Assembly: GCA_041940305.1 (NCBI GenBank)
Contig: JBGTSJ010000032.1
Coordinates: forward strand, 1 to 56,921
Direction of reading: 5' to 3'
Origin: JBGTSJ01 sp041940305
GTDB taxonomy: Bacteria > Planctomycetota > Planctomycetia > Planctomycetales > Planctomycetaceae
Length of the DNA: 56,921 bases
Both the position numbers and the translations under genes were made by a program. The notes below the pieces were generated by a model. It had not been told where the DNA came from. It searched no databases and worked only from the letters and a program-made list of their open reading frames with translations. Each line of letters starts with the position of its first letter. Position 1 is the first letter of the stretch. Positions 43,919 to 52,160 of the stretch are shown one piece after another.

Positions 43919-45480
43919 TCACCATCTTCGACACCACATTGCGTGACGGCGAACAGTCCCCCGGCTGCAGTATGTCGGTGGACGAAAAGCTGGAAGTCGC
44001 GAAGGCGCTCGTCGAACTGGGAGTCGATGTGATCGAGGCAGGGTTCCCGATCGCCTCTCCGGGCGACTTCGACGCCGTGCAGCGGATCGCACGCGAGTTC
44101 GGCGACCGGTCCACCATCTGCGGCCTGGCCCGCTGCCGCACCGAGGACATCGACCGGGCGTGGGGCGCGCTGGAGGAGGCGAAGAAGGTCCGCATCCACG
44201 TGTTCCTCGCGACGAGCGCGATCCATCGCGAGTTCAAGCTCAAGATGGCGAAGGAGGAGATCGTCCGCCGGGCCGTCGAGATGACGAAGTACGCCTGCGA
44301 CAAGATGGCGGCCCGGGCCGACATCACCACCCCGAACGTGGAGTTCTCGCCGGAGGACGCGGCGCGGACGGAACTCGACTTTCTGGTCGAGGTGGTGGAG
44401 CGGGCAATCGACGCGGGAGCGACGACCGTCAACATTCCCGACACCGTCGGCTACGCCACGCCGAGCCACTACTTCGATGTCATCTCACATCTGAAGAAGC
44501 ACGTGTCGAACATCGACCGGGCCGTCATCAGCGTGCACTGCCACAACGATTTGGGCCTCGCGGTGGCCAACAGCCTGGCGGGAGTCGAGGCCGGGGCGAG
44601 GCAGGTGGAGTGTACGGTCAACGGGCTTGGCGAACGGGCCGGCAATGCGGCGCTCGAAGAGATCGTAATGGCGCTTCGCACGCGGCAGGACTACTACGGC
44701 ATCGGCACGAACATCAGCACGCAGAAGCTGTTCCCGACGAGCCGCCTGGTGTCGAGCATCACGGGGATGAAGGTGCAGCGGAACAAGGCGATCGTCGGCC
44801 AGAACGCCTTCGCTCATGAGGCCGGCATCCATCAGCACGGCATGCTGCAGAACCGCTCGACCTACGAGATCATGACGCCGGCCGACGTTGGATTCGTCGG
44901 TACCAACCTCGTCCTCGGCAAGCACAGCGGACGGCACGCCTTCCGCGACCGCGTCGCCTCCCTCGGCTACACGCTCGACGACGCCACGTTTCAGAAGGTG
45001 TTCGACGACTTCATCACCCTCGCCGACAAGAAGAAGGACATTTACGACGCCGACCTCGTCGCGCTCATCGAGAAGCAGACGCATCAGATCCCCGAGCGCT
45101 GGAAGCTGACCGCCTTCCACGTCTTCGGCGGCACCGGCACAATCCCGACGGCCACCGTCGAACTCCAGCACGAGGACGGCAGCAAAACGCAGGACGCCTC
45201 AACCGGCGACGGACCCGTCGACGCCATCTTCCGCTGCCTCGAACGCATGACCGGCCAAACGGCCCGCCTCACCGACTACCAGGTCAAAAGCGTCTCCAGC
45301 GGCAAGGACGCCCAGGGAGAGGTCGGCGTCGAAATCGACCTCAACGGCCGCACCTACCACGGCAAGGGAGTCAGCACCGACATCATCGAAGCCAGCGCCC
45401 TGGCGTATCTGCAGGCGATCAACAAGTCGACAGTGTTGACCGGCGCGGGACGCGAGAAGCATCCGCAGCATGGAGTGTGA
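43915..45480 (+). CDS. leuA: 2-isopropylmalate synthase
   Basis: 521-residue LeuA, condensing acetyl-CoA with 2-ketoisovalerate as the committed step of leucine synthesis. The catalytic TIM barrel starts ITIFDTTLRDGEQSPG (family signature 1), with HCHNDLGLAVANSLAG (signature 2, metal-binding HxH) and NGLGERAGNA. The C-terminal ~130 residues form the LeuA dimer/allosteric domain that binds leucine for feedback inhibition. It sits alone behind a Leu attenuator: no leuB/C/D follow. ATG 43915 is chosen because the protein then begins MITIFDTTLRDGEQ, as in relatives; upstream open codons are heptad repeats. Confidence 0.96.
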   Translation: MITIFDTTLRDGEQSPGCSMSVDEKLEVAKALVELGVDVIEAGFPIASPGDFDAVQRIAREFGDRSTICGLARCRTEDIDRAWGALEEAKKVRIHVFLATSAIHREFKLKMAKEEIVRRAVEMTKYACDKMAARADITTPNVEFSPEDAARTELDFLVEVVERAIDAGATTVNIPDTVGYATPSHYFDVISHLKKHVSNIDRAVISVHCHNDLGLAVANSLAGVEAGARQVECTVNGLGERAGNAALEEIVMALRTRQDYYGIGTNISTQKLFPTSRLVSSITGMKVQRNKAIVGQNAFAHEAGIHQHGMLQNRSTYEIMTPADVGFVGTNLVLGKHSGRHAFRDRVASLGYTLDDATFQKVFDDFITLADKKKDIYDADLVALIEKQTHQIPERWKLTAFHVFGGTGTIPTATVELQHEDGSKTQDASTGDGPVDAIFRCLERMTGQTARLTDYQVKSVSSGKDAQGEVGVEIDLNGRTYHGKGVSTDIIEASALAYLQAINKSTVLTGAGREKHPQHGV

Positions 45481-45528
45481 AAGGGGCGATGCTGACGACG
45501 CATTTGTGCACAAATATCGGAGTTCGTG

Positions 45529-45843
45529 ATGTTCGACGTGTACGTTCACGACGCCGTGATTCGCCGGGTTATCGAAGATCCCGCGCACGACCTCTTGATC
45601 ATGGAGTGCGAGTTGCCCGTTGATGAATGGAGCGATGACCTGACAGCTGGTCGATTAGTGTTTGAAGATGCCTACGGATACCAAGTCCATGAGGGGCCAT
45701 TCGTGGGGTGTCCTGAGATTCTCGGGATGAAGCTCGTGGGGACTGAATCGCGCTGGCACATTTTGCGGATCGACACAAACGCGGGCTATCGCGAGTTGCG
45801 TTGTATGAACCTGAGAGTCGAGTCATCGGACGCCGATCCCTGA
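45529..45843 (+). CDS. hypothetical protein
   Basis: 104-residue soluble protein, acidic, with no signal peptide or membrane segment. CGGAG lies 6 nt before the ATG. Composition (FDVYVHDAVIRRVIEDP at the start, WHILRIDTN near the C-terminus) looks like a folded alpha/beta protein. I recognise no family. It is 48 bp after leuA and could be read through from it. Base composition is slightly lower in GC than neighbouring genes, possibly a recent acquisition. Confidence 0.6.
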   Translation: MFDVYVHDAVIRRVIEDPAHDLLIMECELPVDEWSDDLTAGRLVFEDAYGYQVHEGPFVGCPEILGMKLVGTESRWHILRIDTNAGYRELRCMNLRVESSDADP

Positions 45844-45887
45844 TGTGGCAGCTGTCGAACTGACCATCCCCAACCGCGACTCGGCTG

Positions 45888-45924
45888 GGTGGCACGCCCA
45901 CCCCGTTGGTCTGGGCGTCCCACC
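45888..45924. repeat. REP-like hairpin repeat
   Basis: GGTGGCACGCCCA (45888-45900) and TGGGCGTCCCACC (45912-45924) are inverted arms with one mismatch around an 11-nt loop. It sits between two small genes, in a place where a longer upstream start for the membrane protein would have to read through it. Confidence 0.65.
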
Positions 45925-45946
45925 TGAATGCAGGCAGATCAAGTTT

Positions 45947-46129
45947 ATGGTTCGGCACCCTAGAAATCCTGCTGGTGTGTTGCTCAGCGCCTGCATTGGT
46001 TTGCTGATGGTTGCGACGATTTGGATTGTCGGCCCGTCGACAGCGAATGTGTTCTTGCTTACAAGCAGCCTTGCCATCGGGGCGTATGCTTGGTTCGCAA
46101 GGCCGCTGAAGAAATGGCCCCCGTGGTGA
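45947..46129 (+). CDS. small two-helix membrane protein
   Basis: 60-residue protein with two hydrophobic helices (about 10-28 and 33-50) and a basic, Trp-containing C-terminus (RPLKKWPPW). ATG 45947 is chosen since a longer version from GTG 45845 would translate a REP-like hairpin. The ribosome-binding site is weak (GGCAG). Family unknown; existence moderately supported by the clean two-helix pattern and reduced GC shared with the preceding gene. Confidence 0.45.
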   Translation: MVRHPRNPAGVLLSACIGLLMVATIWIVGPSTANVFLLTSSLAIGAYAWFARPLKKWPPW

Positions 46130-46153
46130 CTTCCAGCAACGGCAACTTTCCAG

Positions 46154-46188
46154 AACTGAAAACTGTCAACTGAAAACTGACAACTTCT
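46154..46188 (+). repeat. AACTGNN heptanucleotide tandem repeat before obgE
   Basis: AACTGAA, AACTGTC, AACTGAA, AACTGAC, AACTTCT: four exact AACTG heptads and one decayed copy, ending 7 nt before the obgE ATG. They occupy the place of the Shine-Dalgarno. Confidence 0.75.
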
Positions 46189-46195
46189 TCCCCCC

Positions 46196-47206
46196 ATGTT
46201 CATCGATCGCGTCGAAATCTACTGCAAAGCCGGCGACGGCGGAGATGGGTGCATCAGCTTTCGGCGCGAGAAGCACGTGCCGCGTGGCGGGCCGGACGGC
46301 GGCGACGGCGGCAAGGGGGGGGACATTATTGTGCGGGCCGAGACGAACCTCGGCAGCCTGACCAACATCGTCGGGCATCGCCACTGGAAGGCGGAGCATG
46401 GCGACAAGGGGCACGGGGCGCTCAAGACGGGCGTCAGCGGCGAGGACAAGGTGATCCTCGTGCCGCCGGGGACCGTGGTGAAGGACATCGATGCCGATGT
46501 GGTTCTCAAGGACCTGCAGCAGCACGGCGACGAGTTGATTGTTGCTCGCGGCGGCAAGGGGGGCTACGGCAACAAGCGGTTCGCGACTTCGATTAACCAG
46601 GCCCCGCGCGAGGCGGAACCTGGCGAACCCGGCGAGGCCCGCAACATTCTGCTGGAGCTGAAGCTGATCGCCGACGTCGGCGTAATCGGTAAGCCGAACG
46701 CGGGGAAGAGCACGCTCCTCAGCCGTCTGTCGGCCGCGCACCCGGAGATCGCCGACTACCCGTTCACGACCAAATACCCGAATCTCGGCGTCGTGCAGGT
46801 GGATGAGGACTTCGGCTTCGTCATGGCTGATATTCCGGGGCTCATCGAAGGGGCCCATGCCGGAATCGGGCTGGGGCATGAGTTCCTCAAGCATGTCCAG
46901 CGGACCCGCGTGTTCGTGCATCTTGTCGAGCCTTCGCCGATGGACCAGACCGACCCGCTCGACAACTACCGCCAGGTCCGCGACGAGCTGCGGCTGTTCG
47001 ATCCCACGCTGATGGAACGGCCCGAGATTATCGCCGTCTCCAAATGCGAGTTGCCGGACGCGGCGGCGTGTGCCGAGTTGTTACGCGAGGACCTGGGCCG
47101 GGACGTGCTGCTGATCTCGTCCGCCACGGGCGAAGGGTTGCCGCAACTGGTGCGGCGCGTGGCGGAAGCGCTGCGCGAAGGGTCGCCGGGGGATAGCGAG
47201 CGGTAG
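46196..47206 (+). CDS. obgE: GTPase Obg/CgtA
   Basis: 336-residue essential ribosome-assembly GTPase. The N-terminal glycine-rich Obg fold (1-~158) is clear (AGDGGDGCISFRREK, GGPDGGDGGKGGD), then the G domain: G1 GKPNAGKST (about 165-173), G2/switch I DYPFTTKYPNLG, G3 DIPGLIEGA, G4 SKCELPD. No C-terminal OCT domain, as in many bacteria. rplU/rpmA, frequent neighbours, are absent. The stop codon lies in a dispersed palindrome (47201-47220). Confidence 0.96.
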   Translation: MFIDRVEIYCKAGDGGDGCISFRREKHVPRGGPDGGDGGKGGDIIVRAETNLGSLTNIVGHRHWKAEHGDKGHGALKTGVSGEDKVILVPPGTVVKDIDADVVLKDLQQHGDELIVARGGKGGYGNKRFATSINQAPREAEPGEPGEARNILLELKLIADVGVIGKPNAGKSTLLSRLSAAHPEIADYPFTTKYPNLGVVQVDEDFGFVMADIPGLIEGAHAGIGLGHEFLKHVQRTRVFVHLVEPSPMDQTDPLDNYRQVRDELRLFDPTLMERPEIIAVSKCELPDAAACAELLREDLGRDVLLISSATGEGLPQLVRRVAEALREGSPGDSER

Positions 47207-47220
47207 ACGTAAGTCTGCCG
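47201..47220. repeat. dispersed palindrome CGGYAGAC-N4-GTCTGCCG, copy 1
   Basis: CGGTAGAC-GTAA-GTCTGCCG. It overlaps the end of obgE and provides its TAG stop (47204-47206). Other copies lie at 50944-50963, 50992-51011 and 56674-56693. Confidence 0.75.
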
Positions 47221-47374
47221 TGCGTTCCAGAGAGTCGCACGCACAGTCCGTAGGTTCTGCTAAGTCGGGCAGAATGCGATCCACCGGGAGAATCTACGGA
47301 ATGGCGATCAAGTGGCTTTGCACGGGGATTGCGTAACGCGAAGCCCGACCTACATAAACTCAAGAGGTGATGAG

Positions 47375-47731
47375 GTGTCGATCAACAATGCAATCGCCAG
47401 CCTTGCTGTACGGGATTTGTCCAAGGTCGCTGGATGGTATGAGGAGATCTTTGGCCGAAGCGCGGATTCAACGCCCATGGCTCAGGTGGCGGAATGGAGA
47501 TTCCCGAACGGGGGATGGCTGCAGGTCTACGAGCTGCCGGAGCGTGCGGGGGGTGGATCGGCCACATTGGCCGTGAGTGATCTCGAAGGTGTGACCGCGC
47601 GTCTGGAGAAACTCGGAATCGACACCAGTCAGCGAACGAGCAGCACACAGGTCAACACGGTGACGGTCGTTGACCCAGATGGGAATCAGATCGTGTTTGC
47701 CGAAGCGTTCGATCGAACGATGGCGCATTGA
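47375..47731 (+). CDS. VOC (glyoxalase/bleomycin-resistance) superfamily protein
   Basis: 118-residue single VOC domain. Features are an N-terminal ASLAVRDLSKVAGWYEEIFG, a central WLQVYELPE strand, SATLAVSDLEGVTARLEKLGI and a C-terminal VVDPDGNQIVFAEAF, where Glu and other ligands are expected. Metal-binding His residues are not obvious. The start is GTG 47375, with AGAGGTG 7 nt upstream. Substrate unknown. Confidence 0.85.
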   Translation: MSINNAIASLAVRDLSKVAGWYEEIFGRSADSTPMAQVAEWRFPNGGWLQVYELPERAGGGSATLAVSDLEGVTARLEKLGIDTSQRTSSTQVNTVTVVDPDGNQIVFAEAFDRTMAH

Positions 47732-47825
47732 GGCAGCTAATGCCGGGACGGCAGCCGTGACCGCAGCGTGGCCCCCGGTGATCCGCCGATCAACGTCACA
47801 CGCGCGTTGCGTCAGGTGAAACCCG

Positions 47826-48344
47826 CTATGATCGCAGATCGAAATCATATCTCTTGCGACTCGGCAGCACCTCAACCTGCAGTTCAGATTGCGTGTTGTA
47901 TCTTTCCGGTACGCGCTCCGGGGGCGGATTGGGATAGGACCCCCCTGCCCGATCCTCCGGGCCACCCTCGTCGGTCGAATTCAGCCCCTTGATGCGGCGA
48001 TTCATGCTGATGCGAACCCTCTTCGTCCCCGGCGTGACCCCCATCTCCTGCGAGTCGAACTGCAGCTCGTAATATCCCTCATCGTCCGTCTGCGCATACG
48101 AGAACGAACCGTCCCCAGCCTGAAACAGGACAACGGCGTCCTCCAGCGGCTCTCCATCCAGCGTCACCGTGCCATATGCGGCGACGAGCACTCCGGTCGT
48201 CCGATACGGAGCCGACCTGTAGCAGCCGGCCGGCAGCAGCAGCGCCAGGAGCATACTGACCGTTCCGAGAGTGCCGGTGCAGCACACGTGCGCCAGCAGG
48301 CAATGACGATACTCGATTGCAGCGCGGTTCATGACGGGCCTCAT
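47826..48344 (-). CDS. transthyretin-like/carboxypeptidase-regulatory-like lipoprotein
   Basis: 172-residue small exported protein. A hydrophobic segment (about 29-40) ends in LPAGC, a lipobox. The mature part starts a transthyretin-like beta-sandwich (YGTVTLDGEPLEDAVVLFQ, about 57-75) with the TDDEGYYELQF strand typical of planctomycete proteins encoded with DUF1559 genes. Its ATG overlaps the TGA of the upstream DUF1559 gene (ATGA), so the two are translationally coupled. Confidence 0.82.
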   Translation of the reverse strand: MRPVMNRAAIEYRHCLLAHVCCTGTLGTVSMLLALLLPAGCYRSAPYRTTGVLVAAYGTVTLDGEPLEDAVVLFQAGDGSFSYAQTDDEGYYELQFDSQEMGVTPGTKRVRISMNRRIKGLNSTDEGGPEDRAGGSYPNPPPERVPERYNTQSELQVEVLPSRKRYDFDLRS

Positions 48345-49342
48345 TCGCTCACAACTTCCTGGCCGGCGCGCGTGCCGAGGGCGCGATACCCCTCCAAGTC
48401 GATATTCTCGCTGAGGAACCGGACCGATCCGTCGGCGAAGCCGAACATCGCGCCCCCCTCGTGATAACTTCCGAACGAAACCTCCATCACCGCGCCCGGC
48501 GCCAGTTGGTCAAATCGCGAGTTCATCCGCGGGCCGGCCGAACCCAATCCTTCGGAAAACTCGGATCCCCCCGTGCCTCCGGGAATCCAGGTCCCCGTCT
48601 CCGGCGCCCCGAGCTGCCAGTAGTCCATTGCCTGACCGTCCTTGACGAAGAACGGGTCCGTGTAGGACTCCCCCACCAGAATCGTGGTGCTCGATCCGTC
48701 CGTCACGTCGCGCAGATTGACATGACTGCTGCCAAAGAACATGCCGTTGAGTTCGATGCTGTCGAGTGCCAGCGACCCGGGCGGGGCGTCCGGAGGGATT
48801 GTCGCGGCTGCATCCGACCAGCCGTTGGATCCGGAGCAGGCGCGATAACTGACCGGCACGCGCCCCTCCATGACGTCCCCCGAAGCGACGTCGTCGATAT
48901 GCTCCGGCACCGCCATGCTCGGACAGGGATACACGGGGATCAGCGTGCACGCGGCGAACTCGTTGGCCGAGTTCTGGTTCCACTGTCCCGGCCCCGACTC
49001 CTGGAAGACTAACGTGTTGTACATCGACGAGAGGTCGAGTTGTGGCAGGATCATCGCGCTCCACAGGCTCTCCCGCTCGTCGAACCCGAACGGAAACGCA
49101 CCATGTGTGTCGTGATAGTTGTGCAGCGCCAGGCCGATATTCTTGAGATTGTTGCGGCACTGCGTGCGTCGCGCGGCTTCCCGCGCCTGCTGCACAACCG
49201 GCAGCAGCAGCCCGACCAACAACGAGATGATGGCAATCACCACCATCAGCTCGATGAGAGTGAACCCCGGTGCGCAACTGCCGCGTTGAGGCCTTTGTCG
49301 GACGAAGCGGAGGGATTCAGCCCATGGCAGGCGCGGATGCAT
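48341..49342 (-). CDS. DUF1559 protein with prepilin-type N-terminal cleavage/methylation signal
   Basis: 333-residue protein. Positively charged leader, then GFTLIELMVVIAIISLL (about 26-42), the type IV prepilin/pseudopilin signal cut after Gly by a prepilin peptidase, followed by REAARRTQCRNNLKNIGLALHNYHD, the DUF1559 hallmark. The C-terminal part contains GFADGSVRFLSENID (the H-X9-DG-type ending). Planctomycetes carry dozens of these pseudopilin-like proteins; their exact role is not established. It is the first gene of a two-gene unit with the overlapping lipoprotein. Confidence 0.93.
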   Translation of the reverse strand: MHPRLPWAESLRFVRQRPQRGSCAPGFTLIELMVVIAIISLLVGLLLPVVQQAREAARRTQCRNNLKNIGLALHNYHDTHGAFPFGFDERESLWSAMILPQLDLSSMYNTLVFQESGPGQWNQNSANEFAACTLIPVYPCPSMAVPEHIDDVASGDVMEGRVPVSYRACSGSNGWSDAAATIPPDAPPGSLALDSIELNGMFFGSSHVNLRDVTDGSSTTILVGESYTDPFFVKDGQAMDYWQLGAPETGTWIPGGTGGSEFSEGLGSAGPRMNSRFDQLAPGAVMEVSFGSYHEGGAMFGFADGSVRFLSENIDLEGYRALGTRAGQEVVSE

Positions 49343-49541
49343 AGCACTCTCCCAGATCAGCAAACGGTGAGGCGTTACATCCGCCCATCCGCCGGAAGTG
49401 GCCCCCTGGTTGTCCGTCGGCCACATCCCACGCGGATGGCGGCGGCCTGACGACCCGGATTCGTCTACCCCGTTCCGCCGGCTCCGGATAACATCCGCCC
49501 CCACTCGCGAATCCGGCATTCTGTCCCAGGGAGGGTTGCTC

Positions 49542-50924
49542 ATGCTGTGCCGCATGCTTTGCTGTTCGCTGGTTGCCGTGTCCGTCCTTGCGACGAGTCT
49601 GCCTGCCGATGATCCGGTGTCCGCTGCAGGAGACGATCTGAGCGAGGCGGTTCAGGAGTACCTCGAACTGAGCGCTGCTGGAAAACTGGAGGAGGCGGAC
49701 GCCTTGCTGGAGGAGCTAGCGGAGGAGCATCCCGATGCCCCGGCGGTTCAATTGATGCGGGCACATGCGGAACTGCGACAAGCCGATGCTGGCAGTGTGG
49801 AACTCGCGTATCCGGAATCATGGGACGAATTGAGCGCGCGGCGGCAGAAGCGTCTGGCAGAATCGGAGGCGGCTCGTCGACACCTGCAGGACGCGCTGGA
49901 GCAGCGGATCGATGTCGATTTTGATGACGCGACGCTGGAGTCTGCCATGCAGCATTTCGCCGGCACCTGCGGCATCAATGTCGTCGTGGACGAAATCGGG
50001 CTGCAGGAAGTCGGAGCGACGCCCTACACGAAGCTGAATCTCCGCGTCACGAATGTGCGGCTGGCGACCGTGCTCGAACTGATCCTGGAGCCGTTGAATC
50101 TGGGTTATGAAGTTCAGGACGAAGTCCTCAAGATCAGCAGCGAAATGCGGTTGGCCGGACCGCTCACGACGATGGTCTATGCGGTTCCCGACCTGATCCG
50201 GACGGGCCAGCATCTCGTGGGCGGTGAGGTTTCCGAGGCCGAGAGCTACGACGAGGGACTGGAGCGACTCTCACAGACGATCCAGCAGACGATCGATCCG
50301 AACGGGTGGTCGCAGTTCGGGGGGCAGGGCTATATCCAGCCCCACGAAGGAACCCTCTCGCTGGTCGTCCGCCAGACTCCGGCGGTACATCGGGAAATCA
50401 CAGACCTGCTCGCCAGCCTGCGCACTGAGCAGGCCCTCACGGTGGCGCATGACGTTTCGATGTTCGATGTCACATTCAATGAAGCGCAACGCCTGGGGCT
50501 GGAGAGTGACTCCGATCCCGTGCTGAAGACTGCCGGGGAGCTGGATGAGTGGTGGACTGCTGCCCGAATCAGCACTCAATCGCGGGAGCGCGTCGCACGT
50601 GCGAAGTGTCGGCTCCACAGCGGACAGACCGGTGGCGTTGACGTTGGAGATGTGGACGATGAGGTGTCGTTCCTCCTGAATTCTCGAGTCGCCGACGACC
50701 GCCGGACGATCCTTGTGAAGATGTCGGCTCCGCGATCGAATCAGACGGGAGACGTCATGGCCGCTGTGCAAACCGCCCGCATCCCGGACGGTGGAGCAGC
50801 GGTGTTCGTTCTGCCATCAGATGCCAACATCCGAGGTGACCGCCGACTGCGAATCTGCATCGTCCAACCGTCGATCGACATCGCGGAAGAGGAGGAAGAG
50901 CTTTTCGGCATTCCTTCGCCGTAA
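49542..50924 (+). CDS. exported protein with STN/secretin N-domain-like region (tandem copy 1)
   Basis: 460-residue protein with signal peptide (MLCRMLCCSLVAVSVLATSL). It has a TPR-like helical segment (about 30-85), an STN/secretin-N0-type domain (about 110-190: VDFDDATLESAMQHFAGTCGINVVVD), a further secretin-N-like stretch (LVVRQTPAVHREITDLLASL, about 280-299), then a beta-rich C-terminus. It lacks a clear secretin beta-barrel. The leader and first ~75 residues resemble the next gene. Start ATG 49542 is preceded by AGGGAGGG. It is divergent from the DUF1559 operon. Confidence 0.8.
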   Translation: MLCRMLCCSLVAVSVLATSLPADDPVSAAGDDLSEAVQEYLELSAAGKLEEADALLEELAEEHPDAPAVQLMRAHAELRQADAGSVELAYPESWDELSARRQKRLAESEAARRHLQDALEQRIDVDFDDATLESAMQHFAGTCGINVVVDEIGLQEVGATPYTKLNLRVTNVRLATVLELILEPLNLGYEVQDEVLKISSEMRLAGPLTTMVYAVPDLIRTGQHLVGGEVSEAESYDEGLERLSQTIQQTIDPNGWSQFGGQGYIQPHEGTLSLVVRQTPAVHREITDLLASLRTEQALTVAHDVSMFDVTFNEAQRLGLESDSDPVLKTAGELDEWWTAARISTQSRERVARAKCRLHSGQTGGVDVGDVDDEVSFLLNSRVADDRRTILVKMSAPRSNQTGDVMAAVQTARIPDGGAAVFVLPSDANIRGDRRLRICIVQPSIDIAEEEEELFGIPSP

Positions 50925-50943
50925 CCGACTACAGGATCGCGAC

Positions 50944-51011
50944 CGGCAGACGTCAGTCTGCCGTGGGGCTGGATGCCGGCTCACAATCGCGCGGCACACG
51001 GACGTCTGCCG
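50944..51011. repeat. two copies of the CGGYAGAC-N4-GTCTGCCG palindrome
   Basis: CGGCAGAC-GTCA-GTCTGCCG (50944-50963, perfect 8-bp arms) and CGGCACAC-GGAC-GTCTGCCG (50992-51011, one mismatch) lie 28 nt apart between the tandem secretin-like genes. Confidence 0.75.
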
Positions 51012-51107
51012 CTCGCCGGCCGAACTCCACTTCCCACATCCGGCGGTCTGGCTTTCCCATCCCGCTGCATTCGTGTAACCGGCATTCTGTTCCATGAAGG
51101 GTTGCTC

Positions 51108-52160
51108 ATGCTGCGCCGCATAGCTCGCTGTTCGCTGATCGCGGTCGTCGTGTGTGCCGCGAGTCTCGTTGCCGCTGACCCCTCCCCGGAATCGGCAGAT
51201 GGTCTGCAGTCGGCTACGCATGATTATCTGCAGCTGGTCGCTGATGAGGAGTGGGAGCAGGCCGATGCCCTGCTGGAGAGCCTCGCGCAGGACCATCCCG
51301 GTGCGAAAGCCGTCGGGCTGATGCGCGAGCATTCGCAGCTTCGACAGTCCATGTGGGATCAACAACTCCAGGTGGGTTCGACCGGTCCGGATATGCTCGT
51401 GCTGTGGCAACTCGCGTCATTGGCGATGCGGCTGCCGCCGGCCGAGGAAGCGACGTACCAGACACCGGCGCACCCGGCGCTGCAGGCGAAGCGGGAACAG
51501 CTGGGCCGGCTGCAGGCGGAAATCCGTGAACTGGAGCAGGAGACCGGCCTGTACGAGCGGGTGATGGTGCGGTGTCGCTTTATCGAAGCCGACCGGTCGA
51601 TCATTCCGCGACTGCAGCTGAAGCAGTACGACGACCACGATGTCCGGGCCTCGTTCCCACAGTCCGGCGTTGTGAGTCAGGCCGAGCTGGACGAGGCGAT
51701 TGAATCACTCCGCAGCAAGGGGGATGCCAAGATTCTGGCGAGCCCGAGTCTCATCGCCGAGAACGGTCGCGCGGGCAGTAACTTCAGCGGCGGCGAGTTT
51801 CCGATCCTGATACCGGGCGATGAGGGAGCCCACATCGAATGGCGCGAGTTCGGCAACCGGATGGAAGTCACGCCGACGATTCTCGGGGGTGGCAAACTCC
51901 GGCTGCGTGCTAGGGTGGAGCGTTCCGACCGGGATTTAACAAACGCGGTCACGCTTGCCGGCACGCTGATCCCCGGCATCACCACTCAGCGAGTGCAGAC
52001 CCAGTTCGAACTGGAATTCGATCAGGCCGGCATCGTCGTGTTGCGCCCCCTCACCGAGAGGCTGCCGGCAGGTGAGTCTGCTGAAGACGCGGAGGCCGTT
52101 GGCCCGGATAAGATCGTGCTGGTCGTGCTTACCGCTGAGCCGATCGGGAGCGGCGAGTAG
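51108..52160 (+). CDS. exported secretin-domain-like protein (tandem copy 2)
   Basis: 350-residue protein with signal peptide (MLRRIARCSLIAVVVCAASL). Residues ~25-75 match the previous gene (ADALLESLAQDHPGAKAV here, ADALLEELAEEHPDAPAV there). The C-terminal half resembles the secretin homology domain: DAKILASPSLIAENGRAG (about 205-222), the GGEFPILIPG loop and a final strand set ending DKIVLVVLTAEP. It is too short for a complete secretin and is probably derived from one. Start ATG 51108 sits after GAAGGGTTGCTC, a leader nearly the same as in the upstream copy. Confidence 0.8.
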   Translation: MLRRIARCSLIAVVVCAASLVAADPSPESADGLQSATHDYLQLVADEEWEQADALLESLAQDHPGAKAVGLMREHSQLRQSMWDQQLQVGSTGPDMLVLWQLASLAMRLPPAEEATYQTPAHPALQAKREQLGRLQAEIRELEQETGLYERVMVRCRFIEADRSIIPRLQLKQYDDHDVRASFPQSGVVSQAELDEAIESLRSKGDAKILASPSLIAENGRAGSNFSGGEFPILIPGDEGAHIEWREFGNRMEVTPTILGGGKLRLRARVERSDRDLTNAVTLAGTLIPGITTQRVQTQFELEFDQAGIVVLRPLTERLPAGESAEDAEAVGPDKIVLVVLTAEPIGSGE

